The translations under genes and the position numbers were made by a program. 55,883 nt of DNA from an uncultured Candidatus Saccharibacteria bacterium (GTDB lineage: Bacteria > Patescibacteriota > Saccharimonadia > Saccharimonadales > Saccharimonadaceae). Each line of letters opens with the position of its first letter. Position 1 is the first letter of the stretch. The notes beneath the pieces are model-generated. The model did no database searches and was not told the DNA's origin. It worked only from the letters and a program-made list of their open reading frames with translations. The stretch is from NCBI GenBank assembly GCA_938041435.1, contig CALISR010000019.1, forward strand, positions 1 through 55,883, in the 5' to 3' direction. Positions 24,038 through 32,844 of the stretch are shown here, piece after piece.

Positions 24038-24943
24038 ATGAAACTCCAGCGCCTACTCGCCATTCTGTCGCTCCTCTGCGAGCGAGACAAAGCTACTGCT
24101 CAGGAACTAGCCGATCGCTTTGAGGTGTCGAAGCGTACTATTTTGCGCGATATCGAGACGCTGAACCAGGCGGGTGTTCCTATCATCACTCGGGCTGGCC
24201 GCAATGGTGGGCTCGCCCTCATGCCGCACTACACGCTTGATCGGCGAATTCTCTCCACTACCGACAAGCAGCATCTAGCAAGTGCACTGACAGGCCTCCA
24301 GAGCATCGCCCGTCAATCATCAATCACTACCTTGCACGCCAAGCTTCTCCCCGAAGATGATCAGTCTACGATACCGATGTATGCTATCAACTTTGCACCC
24401 TGGGCAGAGGGACACCCTGTTCAGCACAAGATTGAGCAATTGCAGCAGGCGATCGAAGAGCAATACTGCATGCAGATGCACTACATTGGCTATGATGGCC
24501 AGACAGAGCGGGTGATCGAGCCGCACCAGCTGGTGTTTCGGCAAGCGAGCTGGTATGTGTGGGCGTTTTGCCGGCTGCGCCAGGATTTTCGCCTCTTCAA
24601 GTTGCGGCGCATCATTCGCCTCTCGCCACAAGAGGAGAGCTTCTCGCCCAGGCCTTACCCAGACGCCTCGACTAATGACGACTACTCGAGTAGTGTTGTC
24701 TTCTCTCGCCAACCAATCGCTGGCTACACGCGCGTAGAGCTCCGCTATGCTGCGCACGATGCACTGGCGGTAGCAGAGGTGCTTGACGGATCATTTCTCG
24801 ATGTCGACCATGCTCGCGCTACCTTTTATGCACCGCAGCTCGCAATCGCCTGCGAAACAATCTGCCACCTCCCACCCAGTGTCATCGTCGATGAGCCAGT
24901 GCAGCTCCGCGCGATGGTAGCGCAGTGCCGAAGCGCAGGGTGA
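24038..24943 (+). CDS. HTH-WYL domain transcriptional regulator
   Basis: A YafY/DeoR-type regulator of 301 aa. The N-terminal winged helix-turn-helix reads AQELADRFEVSKRTILRDIETLNQAGVP. The WYL domain (about residues 130-220) includes HYIGYDGQTERVIEPHQLVFRQASWYVWAFCRLRQDFRLFKLRRI. WYL domains bind nucleic acids or small ligands. ATG 24038 has a TATAAT 29 nt upstream and no ribosome binding site. It is followed by a VOC-family gene on the same strand, a common regulator-target pairing. Confidence 0.87.
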   Translation: MKLQRLLAILSLLCERDKATAQELADRFEVSKRTILRDIETLNQAGVPIITRAGRNGGLALMPHYTLDRRILSTTDKQHLASALTGLQSIARQSSITTLHAKLLPEDDQSTIPMYAINFAPWAEGHPVQHKIEQLQQAIEEQYCMQMHYIGYDGQTERVIEPHQLVFRQASWYVWAFCRLRQDFRLFKLRRIIRLSPQEESFSPRPYPDASTNDDYSSSVVFSRQPIAGYTRVELRYAAHDALAVAEVLDGSFLDVDHARATFYAPQLAIACETICHLPPSVIVDEPVQLRAMVAQCRSAG

Positions 24944-24973
24944 GATCAAAGAACACAAAAAATCAATCAATAC

Positions 24974-24989
24974 TGACACACTGCTGTCA
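24974..24989 (+). promoter_or_regulatory. palindrome upstream of the VOC gene
   Basis: TGACA (24974-24978) and TGTCA (24985-24989) are separated by 6 nt, about 60 nt before the VOC gene and near a TATACT at about 25002. It may be an operator, possibly for the adjacent WYL regulator. Confidence 0.3.
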
Positions 24990-25050
24990 TCATTTGTAGC
25001 ATATACTTGAGAGACAATACACTAATCGGTATATCACAAGGAGGTACCTC

Positions 25051-25425
25051 ATGATCGATCATTTCGGCATCATCGTTAAAGATATTGAAGCAAGCAAAGC
25101 CTTTTATGAAGCGGTATTGGCACCACTGGGCTATGCCAAGACAATTGACGAATCATATGGCGTAGGCTTTAGTAATCCAGACCGGACACAACATACCGGG
25201 ATGCTTTGGCTCGGGCAAGGCGAGCCATCATCGCCGCTACACTTTGCTTTTGCTGCACCGTCGCGGGCAGCAGTTGATGCATTCTATGCAGCTGGCCTAG
25301 CAGCAGGAGCACAGGACAATGGCGCACCAGGCGTGCGGGCGATCTATCATCCAGACTATTATGGTGCTTTCCTTATCGACCTGAACGGACATAACATTGA
25401 GGCAGTGTGTCATGCTGCTGCATAG
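25051..25425 (+). CDS. VOC-family (glyoxalase/dioxygenase fold) protein
   Basis: A 124 aa protein starting MIDHFGIIVKDIEASKAFYEAVLAPLGY, the usual VOC N-terminal motif with a metal-ligand His, and ending in the second beta-alpha-beta-beta-beta unit GAFLIDLNGHNIEAVCHA. The substrate cannot be told. AAGGAGGT stands about 5 nt before the ATG. Located directly behind the WYL regulator. Confidence 0.85.
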   Translation: MIDHFGIIVKDIEASKAFYEAVLAPLGYAKTIDESYGVGFSNPDRTQHTGMLWLGQGEPSSPLHFAFAAPSRAAVDAFYAAGLAAGAQDNGAPGVRAIYHPDYYGAFLIDLNGHNIEAVCHAAA

Positions 25426-25552
25426 GGGTAGCCCTACCCTATGGGTGGGTGATGGGGTATCTATGCGAAGATCCTGTTCTCAATCAATAGTAGCCAAGCA
25501 CGGCGGTTTGATCTCTCCGCGAGTAGCAATTCTCTAGCCACCGTCAAAAGCA

Positions 25553-25582
25553 AAGAAGCTCGTATATAAATACCGAGCTTCT
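25553..25582 (+). terminator. terminator after the VOC gene
   Basis: AAGAAGCTCG and CGAGCTTCTT form a 10 bp stem with an AT-rich loop between convergent genes; no long T-run follows. Confidence 0.5.
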
Positions 25583-25640
25583 TACATATCTATAGGCCTA
25601 CACATAGCTGTGCAGCTATGCCCCCCTGTGAGGTATGGGC

Positions 25641-26189
25641 TCATGGTAGGAGTATTGCTACGTCACCACGCTTACTGTGCTTGCTCATCGTTTTTCGCAG
25701 TGCTTTTGTGTCAAAGGTCATATCTGCATCGGCCTGCTCGCCAGGGAGTAGGTGCCAGGCCATTGCCATAGCAGCGAGCTCACCAATGCGCCGTGCGCGC
25801 ACTACCTCTGGGCTGTGCCGCTCGTCGGCTACACCTCTCTCTGTCGCATCATCCGGCCGAAACAGCGCGAGGACATTCACCACGCCATCATCTTCGCCTT
25901 CGCCTACCCAGCCACACAGCTCGCTTGTCATACCAGGCAACGCAGTAGCTGCGAAATCACATTGTGGCACAATGCGCCGATCGACAAAATCCATATAACT
26001 GCCCTGCGTCGTATGGACGACATCTACCACTAGTCGCTGCTTGCGCCCCTTACCTTCTAGCCACATACCAGTAGCCAAACTAACTGGTGTGGTATGTACG
26101 CCGCCATGGTGCTCGATCGATGGTGGAACGACAGAATGAGCATGGATCTGTACACTACGAGGTATTGAATGTTTCTCAAATAATTTCAT
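25641..26189 (-). CDS. hypothetical protein
   Basis: A 182 aa soluble protein starting MKLFEKHSIPRSVQIHAHSV. Glycine-rich and acidic turns in the middle (CGWVGEGEDDGVVNVL) are followed by a helical C-terminal half. No family recognised. The promoter is good (TTGCAA-17-TATAAT) with AAGGAG 4 nt before ATG 26189; the 13 codons upstream of it were rejected. Confidence 0.6.
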   Translation of the reverse strand: MKLFEKHSIPRSVQIHAHSVVPPSIEHHGGVHTTPVSLATGMWLEGKGRKQRLVVDVVHTTQGSYMDFVDRRIVPQCDFAATALPGMTSELCGWVGEGEDDGVVNVLALFRPDDATERGVADERHSPEVVRARRIGELAAMAMAWHLLPGEQADADMTFDTKALRKTMSKHSKRGDVAILLP

Positions 26190-26501
26190 AATGCTCCTTA
26201 TTATATATGATATATTGATAATTTGCAAGTCATATTACTTCTGTTCTTACCAATACCCTATAGGCCACTTGCTACATAGGCTGCGCGGTATGTTTCGATG
26301 TGATTATGCTCAAGCAAGATACCGCAAGCATCTCACTGCCAGTATCGCATAGAGATATATGCTATAGCCTACTACCTATGTAGGCTAAGGGGTATGTTTT
26401 TACACAAGAAGTAGACAAATAATACGCGTTCTTACATCAAAACCATTTTTGCCTATGCGAGCCTCTCATAGCTTGATGGCGGAAGATGAGTAAAATCGAG
26501 C
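26190..26501. other. intergenic region with hairpin
   Basis: It contains the promoter of the 26189 gene at its left edge and a TAGCCTAC/GTAGGCTA stem at about 26367-26389 followed by a T-rich segment on the plus strand. Nothing coding is seen. Confidence 0.4.
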
Positions 26502-27242
26502 CTAGAGCTCTTCCTGCTGATAACACTGCACAAACCGGCGTAGAATCTTGACTGGCTCGGTGACGGTTTGCTGGCGGGCATTGGCAATGAGCGTATCGGC
26601 CTCATCTGGAGCGCAGTAGCCAGCATGGCGATAGATATCGATGCGCAAGGCAAGACTCTCAGGGTCGAGCTCGGGATGGAACTGCGTGGCATACACATTG
26701 CGCCCCACTCGCAGTATCTGCACGCAGGTACGCGAGCGTGCTAAGACGGTGCAGGCAGTTGGCGGCTCAAACACCCCTTCTTTGTGCCCAACGAAGCCGT
26801 CGAAGGTAGTGGGTAAGCCAGTCAGGAGTGGGTCATCTCTAGCTGCTGGCGTGAGGGTGATCGGCACAGCACCAATTGCCTCACCATACGCAAAGCTCGG
26901 CGTACCACCCAGTGCCGACACCAGCGCGCCAACCCCTAGGCAAGCGCCAAGAAATGGCACATCATGGGTAATAATCTCGCGCAGCAGCGGCATCATCACG
27001 GCTTCGAACTCGCGCTGCTCGGCAGGCTTCTCGGCCGGAGCATAGGCAAAGTTGGCTGGGCCACCACCCATCAGCACACCACTATAGGCAGCAAGCGGCT
27101 GCGCGGGGCGCTGCCCTGCCTCGATGCGCACTCGCTCAAGATCGGTTGGCGCAAGACCACCAAAATGCAAGAATGCCTGATATTCATTATCCGACGCCTC
27201 GTCCTCAGGGCGCGACTGCAGTAGTACAAATGGTTTCGTCAT
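26502..27242 (-). CDS. class I glutamine amidotransferase-like protein
   Basis: A 246 aa GATase1-domain protein. The nucleophile elbow is FLGACLGVGAL (Cys in GACLG), the catalytic His-Glu pair is in TQFHPELDPES, and an oxyanion-like GVLMGGGPANF occurs earlier. It resembles stand-alone GMP-synthase-like amidotransferases; the acceptor reaction is unknown. TACACT lies 7 nt before the ATG with AAGGAG squeezed in between, too close to act as a normal ribosome binding site. Confidence 0.82.
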   Translation of the reverse strand: MTKPFVLLQSRPEDEASDNEYQAFLHFGGLAPTDLERVRIEAGQRPAQPLAAYSGVLMGGGPANFAYAPAEKPAEQREFEAVMMPLLREIITHDVPFLGACLGVGALVSALGGTPSFAYGEAIGAVPITLTPAARDDPLLTGLPTTFDGFVGHKEGVFEPPTACTVLARSRTCVQILRVGRNVYATQFHPELDPESLALRIDIYRHAGYCAPDEADTLIANARQQTVTEPVKILRRFVQCYQQEEL

Positions 27243-27312
27243 ACTCCTTAGTGTAGCATGGTATGGCAGTAGCTAATACCCCCTGCAGACATGTGCTATG
27301 GGGCAAGGGGTA

Positions 27313-27885
27313 TTACTCTGCGGTGTCGCCTGGATAGACATAATCCTTGAAGAAGTCTGCGTCAAAGTCGCTATCGACCCACAGTTCCAGCCAGCCAAGG
27401 AAGTCCTGGCGCTCGCAGCATGGGCCAGCCCCTACGTCGCAGAAGTTCCATACTTCACCAGCCCATTTGCCAGAGGTGATAAGCTGGTAAGTATCGCCAC
27501 AGCCTTGGTCGAGGAGCAGCACACCTTCATTACCCAGCCGCTCCTCAAATGCTTTGTTCGTAAGCAGTGCCTCATCCTCTTCTTCCTCCCAGAGCCAGTA
27601 GTCATCAATCGTCACACTGCGCGAGAGGTCTTTCACCTCGGTATCAGCCAGTCGTTTGAGGCCATAGATAGAGATGCCACTGGGCTGCCGAATATCTTGG
27701 CAACCATCGCCTACCTGCTGGAGGAAGAGTCGATAGGCCTCGGGCAGGCGCGTATTGCAGGCAGTCTCAAAGGCGGTAATGTCTGCCTCGCTCAGCGTTG
27801 GACCCATCACGACGCCCTTTTCGGCTAGCTTGGCTTTGAGGCGCGCGATGATGGCGGGATAGTCGGCGGGGTTATGGATGGGCAT
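27313..27885 (-). CDS. SMI1/KNR4 (SUKH) family protein
   Basis: A 190 aa protein with the SUKH pattern: an N-terminal helix, LSEADITAFETACNTRLPEAYRLFLQQVGDG, then GISIYGLKRL, WLWEEEEDEALL and a late LLLDQGCGDTYQLI strand. SUKH proteins are frequent immunity partners of polymorphic and contact-dependent toxins. No toxin gene is adjacent, so this could be an orphan immunity protein or a housekeeping SMI1-like protein. AAGGAG stands 5 nt before the ATG. Confidence 0.8.
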   Translation of the reverse strand: MPIHNPADYPAIIARLKAKLAEKGVVMGPTLSEADITAFETACNTRLPEAYRLFLQQVGDGCQDIRQPSGISIYGLKRLADTEVKDLSRSVTIDDYWLWEEEEDEALLTNKAFEERLGNEGVLLLDQGCGDTYQLITSGKWAGEVWNFCDVGAGPCCERQDFLGWLELWVDSDFDADFFKDYVYPGDTAE

Positions 27886-27955
27886 AATTTCTCCTTATAT
27901 TTTTTCTCATCGTACCATGTACAGTGCCGCCTCGCAAATGCGTGCTCACACCAAA

Positions 27956-27984
27956 AGAGCTGCTCTAATGTGCAGAGCAGCTCT
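27956..27984 (-). terminator. terminator of the 71-residue gene
   Basis: A perfect 11 bp stem, AGAGCTGCTCT with AGAGCAGCTCT, has a 7 nt loop and TTTT on the minus strand. Confidence 0.75.
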
Positions 27985-28007
27985 CGTAGCCATCAAGAGG
28001 CGGGGGG

Positions 28008-28223
28008 TTATTTATCCATCTTGCCTTTTACATAGCCCTTGGTTTCGTGAGCTTTGTTCTCGATGTCGTTTGCCTTGTCTTTTACAGTGTCGACGGCGTT
28101 TTGCGCAGCATCTTTGGCCTTCTCGGCTACTTCTTCGGCTTTGTCTTTTGCGTCACTGGCTGCTGCTTTGACTTTAGCTTGTGCGTCATCGGCTTTGGCT
28201 TTGATATCATCGGTAAGTCCCAT
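28008..28223 (-). CDS. small Lys/Ala/Asp-rich helical stress-type protein
   Basis: A 71 aa protein of almost only K, A, D, E, with an 11-residue-like periodicity (DDAQAKVKAAASDAKDKAEE), as in LEA-like or CsbD/YtxH-type proteins. Such proteins are thought to protect under desiccation or stress, by family analogy only. GGAGGA lies 6 nt before the ATG and a strong terminator follows, so it is a single-gene unit. Confidence 0.65.
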   Translation of the reverse strand: MGLTDDIKAKADDAQAKVKAAASDAKDKAEEVAEKAKDAAQNAVDTVKDKANDIENKAHETKGYVKGKMDK

Positions 28224-28317
28224 GTGAGATCCTCCATGGTTAGTGTTGGTACAGTCTTATTATAGCAATGTTGGGCGATAATAGCGAGCCGTCCCAACTA
28301 CGAAAAGATGGCTACTA

Positions 28318-29124
28318 TTATCTTTTACTCACCGCGTCGCTTGGGCTGCTCAGATATTCCTCCGCGTCGTGAATAAGGAAGAGGCTCACGTCGTCGCGCG
28401 TTTTGCCGGCCTTGTGGAAGGGTGTGCCGATGACATGAATGAGGATGATCATATACACCAAGATGAAGCTAATCAGCCCCACCACCGTCAGGCTGGCGAC
28501 AAATGGGTCGATATTAGTAATGAGCAAGAGGCCAAGCAACGCCATCACAATGGAGCGCGCCAAGATGGATGCCGAGGGAATAAAGCGGATCCGCTGGATG
28601 TAGTCCACCCGATGGCGGTGGCGGAGCAGCACCATCTGCTGCTGCTTGAGCTTGACGATGAAGTTGAGCGGCACATTGCCCTGCTCCATCGTGGCAAAAT
28701 ACGGCGTTAAGCCCCGGATATCCTGCCGGGCATCATAGGCCGAGTGGCGCACATCGTCCGAAAATCCTTGGGCTACAGCATGCAGCTGGCGGCGAAAACC
28801 ATCGATATCAAACACCGGATAGCTCTGATGAATCGCCGCGGCGTCATCATACATATCCTCTAGCAGCGCTGCAAACTCCGCTGGGATCCGCTCCGACTCT
28901 TTGTAGTCTGCGATCGTAGCCGAGAGCAAGAAACCAATCACAAAGGTCACGCTGGATATGACGCTATTGTGCAGCGAGCTCTGCTCGATCGGCTCCCACC
29001 CCAGGCGGTGCAGGACGAACTTCACACTCACCACCACCGTCGCCACTGCCAGCGCCTGCCAAAAAATCCGCAGGAGCTTACCCTGCTGCTTGATCTGTTT
29101 TATCTGCTTGATAGGTCGATTCAT
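28318..29124 (-). CDS. four-helix membrane protein, possibly bestrophin-like (DUF4239)
   Basis: A 268 aa protein with two hydrophobic segments near the N-terminus (about residues 20-40 and 53-72), a long helical cytoplasmic middle and two further segments (about 188-208 and 212-235). This 2+2 pattern recalls DUF4239/bestrophin-like proteins, but no signature was decisive. TATAAT is 9 nt before the ATG, with no ribosome binding site. Confidence 0.55.
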   Translation of the reverse strand: MNRPIKQIKQIKQQGKLLRIFWQALAVATVVVSVKFVLHRLGWEPIEQSSLHNSVISSVTFVIGFLLSATIADYKESERIPAEFAALLEDMYDDAAAIHQSYPVFDIDGFRRQLHAVAQGFSDDVRHSAYDARQDIRGLTPYFATMEQGNVPLNFIVKLKQQQMVLLRHRHRVDYIQRIRFIPSASILARSIVMALLGLLLITNIDPFVASLTVVGLISFILVYMIILIHVIGTPFHKAGKTRDDVSLFLIHDAEEYLSSPSDAVSKR

Positions 29125-29336
29125 AATTTTTCTATTATACCGTATGAAGCGCAGAAGGTAATTATTTTACCCTGTTGTGTATGCAATGTCGACTAGGCTT
29201 AACTATACCGCTGGATAAAAAATATGATATACCCACACCCCTACTCCCCCTATAGGTCGCCCCTATGGCGCGGAGCAAGCTCCTCCACCGAGGCAACATC
29301 GCGCAGCCATGGAAAATACCTCAGCAGCACTGCCGA

Positions 29337-29819
29337 TTACACAAGCTCCTGCCAGGAAATTGCGCGAGTAGTAATCCGCTCGCCCGCATCACAGCGCGGT
29401 GGCATGTGACGCACGGGTTGCTGGGCCAACACAAGGTGAATAAACCACTCCATCTTCGGCTCAGGCTGCACCACTTCCAGCAGCTGCCAGTCAGCAAACT
29501 CCCAGCCTGTCTCCTCGCGCAGTTCACGCTGCGCCGCCACGATGATGGTTGTATCCTCAGGGTCAACCCGCCCAGCTGGCAAATGGCCATGCCGCACAAT
29601 GCCGCCTGGCTGCTCCTCGTCATTCACCAGTACGTTGCCCGCATCATCCACTGCAATAACGAACACTGTATCGGGCCGGCGCACCATCTCGAAGGTTGCT
29701 ACTGAGCCATCATAGAGCCGCTGCGGCCACTGGTAGACGCGAAATATCTCGCCTGCAAAGACACACTGTGCCTCGGGCGGAATCAGCCGAGCATGGGGTG
29801 GAATGGTACGCTGTGTCAT
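29337..29819 (-). CDS. Nudix hydrolase, ADP-ribose pyrophosphatase-like
   Basis: A 160 aa protein with a Nudix box of the ADP-ribose pyrophosphatase type (LPAGRVDPED...AAQRELREETGWE). The box is about two residues longer than the standard GX5EX7REUXEEXGU spacing. It likely hydrolyses a nucleoside diphosphate linked to another moiety. TACAAT stands 6 nt before ATG, so the transcript is probably leaderless. It is divergent from hpt, whose promoter lies within the next 90 nt. Confidence 0.83.
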   Translation of the reverse strand: MTQRTIPPHARLIPPEAQCVFAGEIFRVYQWPQRLYDGSVATFEMVRRPDTVFVIAVDDAGNVLVNDEEQPGGIVRHGHLPAGRVDPEDTTIIVAAQRELREETGWEFADWQLLEVVQPEPKMEWFIHLVLAQQPVRHMPPRCDAGERITTRAISWQELV

Positions 29820-29904
29820 GGTGGTATTGTAGCATTGTTCACGTTTTCACACATTTCTCACTGCACCCATCTTCCAAAAATTCGCCCCCGCACCCCATAT
29901 CTGC

Positions 29905-29910
29905 TACAAT
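29905..29910 (+). promoter_or_regulatory. hpt extended -10 box
   Basis: TGC-TACAAT ends 7 nt before the hpt ATG at 29918; transcription would begin at or next to the start codon. Confidence 0.6.
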
Positions 29911-29917
29911 AATCCTT

Positions 29918-30454
29918 ATGCATAATGATATCGAAACAATCCTCTTTACCAACGATGACATTGCGCGGGCGGTGGCGCGCCTGGGCCAGCAGCTGAGCCA
30001 GGAATATACCGACAAAAACCCGCTAGTGGTGGGGATTTTGCGCGGGGCGGCGCCCTTTATGATCGACCTGGTGCGGGCGATGGATTGCATGCTGGAAATC
30101 GACTTTATGGACGTTTCGAGCTATGGCGACGAGCTTACCTCGACTGGCAATGTGCGTATCCTCAAAGACCTCGATACAGACGTGGCTGGCCGGCATGTGC
30201 TACTGGTAGAAGACATCGTGGATACGGGCCACACTGCCCAGGCGCTGTTTGAACTCTTTGCCGGGCGCCAGACCGCCAGTACTAAGCTCTGCACCCTGCT
30301 AGATAAGCCCGAGCGCCGCACGGTGGATGTGCAGGCAGACTACATCGGCATCCCCACCCCCAATGAATTCGTGGTGGGCTACGGCCTCGACTACCGCCAG
30401 CACTACCGCAACTTGCCGTACATTGGTGTGCTGAAGCCGGTGGTGTATCAGTAA
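29918..30454 (+). CDS. hpt: hypoxanthine phosphoribosyltransferase
   Basis: Purine salvage: converts hypoxanthine or guanine plus PRPP to the nucleotide. The 178 aa protein shows the type I PRTase fold: VVGILRGAAPFMIDLVRA, the flexible-loop DFMDVSSYGDELTSTG, the PRPP loop VLLVEDIVDTGHTA and the base-specificity region ADYIGIPTPNEFVVGYGLDY. Salvage is expected in a CPR organism lacking de novo synthesis. No ribosome binding site; leaderless from a TGC-TACAAT box. Confidence 0.93.
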   Translation: MHNDIETILFTNDDIARAVARLGQQLSQEYTDKNPLVVGILRGAAPFMIDLVRAMDCMLEIDFMDVSSYGDELTSTGNVRILKDLDTDVAGRHVLLVEDIVDTGHTAQALFELFAGRQTASTKLCTLLDKPERRTVDVQADYIGIPTPNEFVVGYGLDYRQHYRNLPYIGVLKPVVYQ

Positions 30455-30478
30455 GCACGCCCGGCACCTAGCACCCAA

Positions 30479-30508
30479 CAACCCCACGCTATCGCTAGCG
30501 TGGGGTTG
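30479..30508. terminator. bidirectional terminator hpt / lectin 1
   Basis: CAACCCCACGCTA pairs perfectly with TAGCGTGGGGTTG (13 bp, loop TCGC) between the convergent ends of hpt and the first lectin gene. Confidence 0.8.
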
Positions 30509-30532
30509 CTTGTGTATACTGCGGGGCGCAGC

Positions 30533-31417
30533 TTAGTTGTCGAACGTCGCGACAATATTCATATGACCAGTTGAGGTGCCGTCAGGGTTATTTACCCAGT
30601 TACTGACAAACATCCAACCATAGGTTGCCGAAATGTAGCGCGGCTTGTTTGGGTTGTAGCCGGGCGCCCAATCCACTTCGTCGATATCATTCATGGTGCG
30701 ATCAGCCACAGTCATCCGCATGCCACCTCTGTCTTGTGGCTTGGTCGTAACGCGGCGTGAGGCCTGGAACCACTCTGGTGCTGGCTGTGCCTTGGCGCGC
30801 TTGTCCCACCAGTGTTGGCCGGGCTGGTTGATCTTAGTACCGCGGCGTGGCAACGTCCAGTACCAGCTCGATGCCCACACAGCCTTGTTGTTCTTATCGT
30901 ACACAACGATATTACGGTCATTCTGGAAGGCCAGGCGCGTACCCTTGCCCTGGGTATTGGATGACCACTGGGCAGCACCGGTGTGGCTGTAGAGCACCAG
31001 GTTGCCATCCTTTTGGAAGGTGAGGATAAATTCGCGGCTACCGCTGGTTTTGCCCGTCGTCAGGCAGAAGTTGTTTGGCGTAAAGTTGACGGTCTTGTTA
31101 CCCCAGTTGAAACTAGCCGTACGTTCATACACAGCCTTCGTCTTTTTATCATAATACTCACCGCCACTCAGCTGCCAGTGGTAGGTGTCGAAAAATTCAT
31201 TCTTGGGGCCGCCTGCAGCACCTAGGCCACGACCGTCCTCGGTTGTCTTCCAGTATTCGTATGAGTTCATGCTTTTGACCCGGCCGATCATTGCACTACA
31301 CGTATTGCGAGCATCATTGATCTCGCGCTGGGTCGCACCAGCTTGTGCACCACCAAAGCACACCAATGCAGCCACAACTGCCGCACCGGCCAGCGGGTAG
31401 ATTGCTAACTTTTTCAT
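30533..31417 (-). CDS. secreted B-type (mannose-binding) lectin protein 1
   Basis: A 294 aa secreted protein. It has a Sec signal peptide (MKKLAIYPLAGAAVVAALVC, cleavage near AQAGA), a roughly 80-residue N-terminal region and a bulb-type lectin domain. Two canonical QxDxNxVxY sugar-binding motifs are seen: QKDGNLVLY and QNDRNIVVY. A C-terminal region of unknown fold follows, without anchor. Such lectins bind mannose-type glycans; a role in attaching to a host cell is inference from the surface island around it. AAAGGAG lies 8 nt before ATG 31417. Paralogous to the next gene. Confidence 0.82.
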   Translation of the reverse strand: MKKLAIYPLAGAAVVAALVCFGGAQAGATQREINDARNTCSAMIGRVKSMNSYEYWKTTEDGRGLGAAGGPKNEFFDTYHWQLSGGEYYDKKTKAVYERTASFNWGNKTVNFTPNNFCLTTGKTSGSREFILTFQKDGNLVLYSHTGAAQWSSNTQGKGTRLAFQNDRNIVVYDKNNKAVWASSWYWTLPRRGTKINQPGQHWWDKRAKAQPAPEWFQASRRVTTKPQDRGGMRMTVADRTMNDIDEVDWAPGYNPNKPRYISATYGWMFVSNWVNNPDGTSTGHMNIVATFDN

Positions 31418-31606
31418 TGTCATCACTCCTTTGTAGAGAAGAGTTAGGCTAATATATATGCCTGATTATAGCCAATGCATATAAAACAAAAAAGACACAA
31501 ATGATGCACAATTGACAACTATCTGAGATAACTCTGTTTCTCTACACACAAAAATACCACGCTCCCTCACCTCTCATCTTTGATTTAAACCATCCACCTA
31601 CCAAAA

Positions 31607-31631
31607 CCCCGCACCATTATCTGATGCGGGG
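31607..31631 (-). terminator. terminator of lectin gene 2
   Basis: CCCCGCA and TGCGGGG pair across an 11 nt loop, followed on the minus strand by TTTT. Confidence 0.7.
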
Positions 31632-31676
31632 CTGGCGAACCAAGCGAGCTATTAGCCCACTCGCGACGAGCGTGAC

Positions 31677-32537
31677 TTAGTTATCAAACGTCCCAACGAT
31701 GTTGACGTGGTTTCGTATGCCATCACCTCGTGCTTCGTTGGTTACCACTACCGAGCCATAGGTAGCGCGCTGTGGGTACTGTGGCGAGGCCCAGTTGGTC
31801 TCGGGGATACCCTCAATAGTGCGGTCGGTGGCACGCAGGGTGAGCACGCCAGTGTCTTGTGGCTTGGTTGTGATGCGACGTGTGGCGTGAAACCACTCTG
31901 GTGTTTGCTGCGCCTTGCCATAGCCGTGCCACCAGCGCTGGCCGGGCTGAGCAATCTTGGCACCGCGGCGTGGCGTGCTCCACTGCCAGCTGGATGCCCA
32001 GATGGCTTTGTTGTTCTTGTCGTACACAACGATATTGCGGTCGCCCTGGAAGGCCAGGCGTGCACCCTTGCCCTGTGTGTTGGATGCCCACTGAGCCGTA
32101 CCGGTGTGGCTATAGAGTACCAAGTTGCCATCCTTTTGGAAGGTAAGAAGGAGCTCGCGGCCACCCGTCGTCTTGCCACTGCTCAAGCAGAAGTTCCCTG
32201 GCGCAAAGTTCACCGTCTTGCTCCCCCAGACGAAGCGTCCGCTGTTGGCAAATGATTCGTTAGATGCCCAGTCGTACACCTCTGTGCCGGCCACCACCCA
32301 GCCATGCTGCTGGCGAAAGCTGTTGGTTGCATCGGCGCTGTGATCCTCTGGGTAGCCCTCCGGCATCTTCCAGTAGGCATATGCATTGGCCGCTTTGACC
32401 TGCCCTACCACTGTACTACACGCCGCACGCGCTGCACTGAGCTCTTGCTCGGTGGCATGAGCTGGCGCACCACTCAGGCACACCATGGCTGCGGCCACTG
32501 CCACGCCTGCCAGCGAATAGTTAATTAACTTCGTCAT
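31677..32537 (-). CDS. secreted B-type lectin protein 2
   Basis: A 286 aa paralogue of lectin 1 with the same plan: signal peptide (cleavage near AHA-TEQ), N-terminal region, QKDGNLVLY and QGDRNIVVY lectin motifs, and a related C-terminal domain ending in VNIVGTFDN (lectin 1 ends in MNIVATFDN). The lectin core is nearly identical between the two, whereas the N-terminal regions differ, so this is an old tandem duplication with a conserved binding core. AAGGAGG is 4 nt before the ATG. Divergent from the GH16 gene. Confidence 0.82.
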   Translation of the reverse strand: MTKLINYSLAGVAVAAAMVCLSGAPAHATEQELSAARAACSTVVGQVKAANAYAYWKMPEGYPEDHSADATNSFRQQHGWVVAGTEVYDWASNESFANSGRFVWGSKTVNFAPGNFCLSSGKTTGGRELLLTFQKDGNLVLYSHTGTAQWASNTQGKGARLAFQGDRNIVVYDKNNKAIWASSWQWSTPRRGAKIAQPGQRWWHGYGKAQQTPEWFHATRRITTKPQDTGVLTLRATDRTIEGIPETNWASPQYPQRATYGSVVVTNEARGDGIRNHVNIVGTFDN

Positions 32538-32658
32538 ACACCCTCCTTTGTGTTAGGTTGTTGTGCCTCTAGTATATCCCACTATCCTCTGCTGCAATAG
32601 CCCAAAAGACCACCCCCTATTGCCCCATCTCTGTAGCGGTGTAAAAACCACATCGTGC

Positions 32659-32678
32659 TGTGGAAATCGCGTGGATAA
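32659..32678 (+). promoter_or_regulatory. tandem GTGGA element (DnaA-box-like)
   Basis: TGTGGAAATCGCGTGGATAA: two GTGGA cores 11 bp apart, the second nearly a DnaA box (TTATCCACG). It lies about 92 bp upstream of the GH16 promoter -35. Similar elements occur at 23631 and 37898. Confidence 0.45.
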
Positions 32679-32769
32679 CTGCCCACACTGCTAGCATATA
32701 CAGTGCTCTCTCGCCCTGGCAAAAATATGCATTATGCAGCGAGTCTTGCAAGATTATGGGCTCCACCCC

Positions 32770-32799
32770 TTGCAAAAATATAACCATAAGCGTTATAAT
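32770..32799 (+). promoter_or_regulatory. promoter of the GH16-BNR gene
   Basis: TTGCAA (32770-32775), 18 nt, TATAAT (32794-32799). The spacer carries ACCATAAGCGT (32783-32793), which recurs in the promoter of the BNR stalk gene. Confidence 0.6.
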
Positions 32800-32844
32800 C
32801 ATGCTCATAAACGTTTTTTAGACAAAAACAGGGGGGACAAAACG

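Noticed and set aside
27242..27260. AAGGAG before the glutamine amidotransferase start as a normal ribosome binding site
   Set aside because: It is only 1 nt from the ATG and overlaps the predicted transcription start, so it is too close to work in the usual way.
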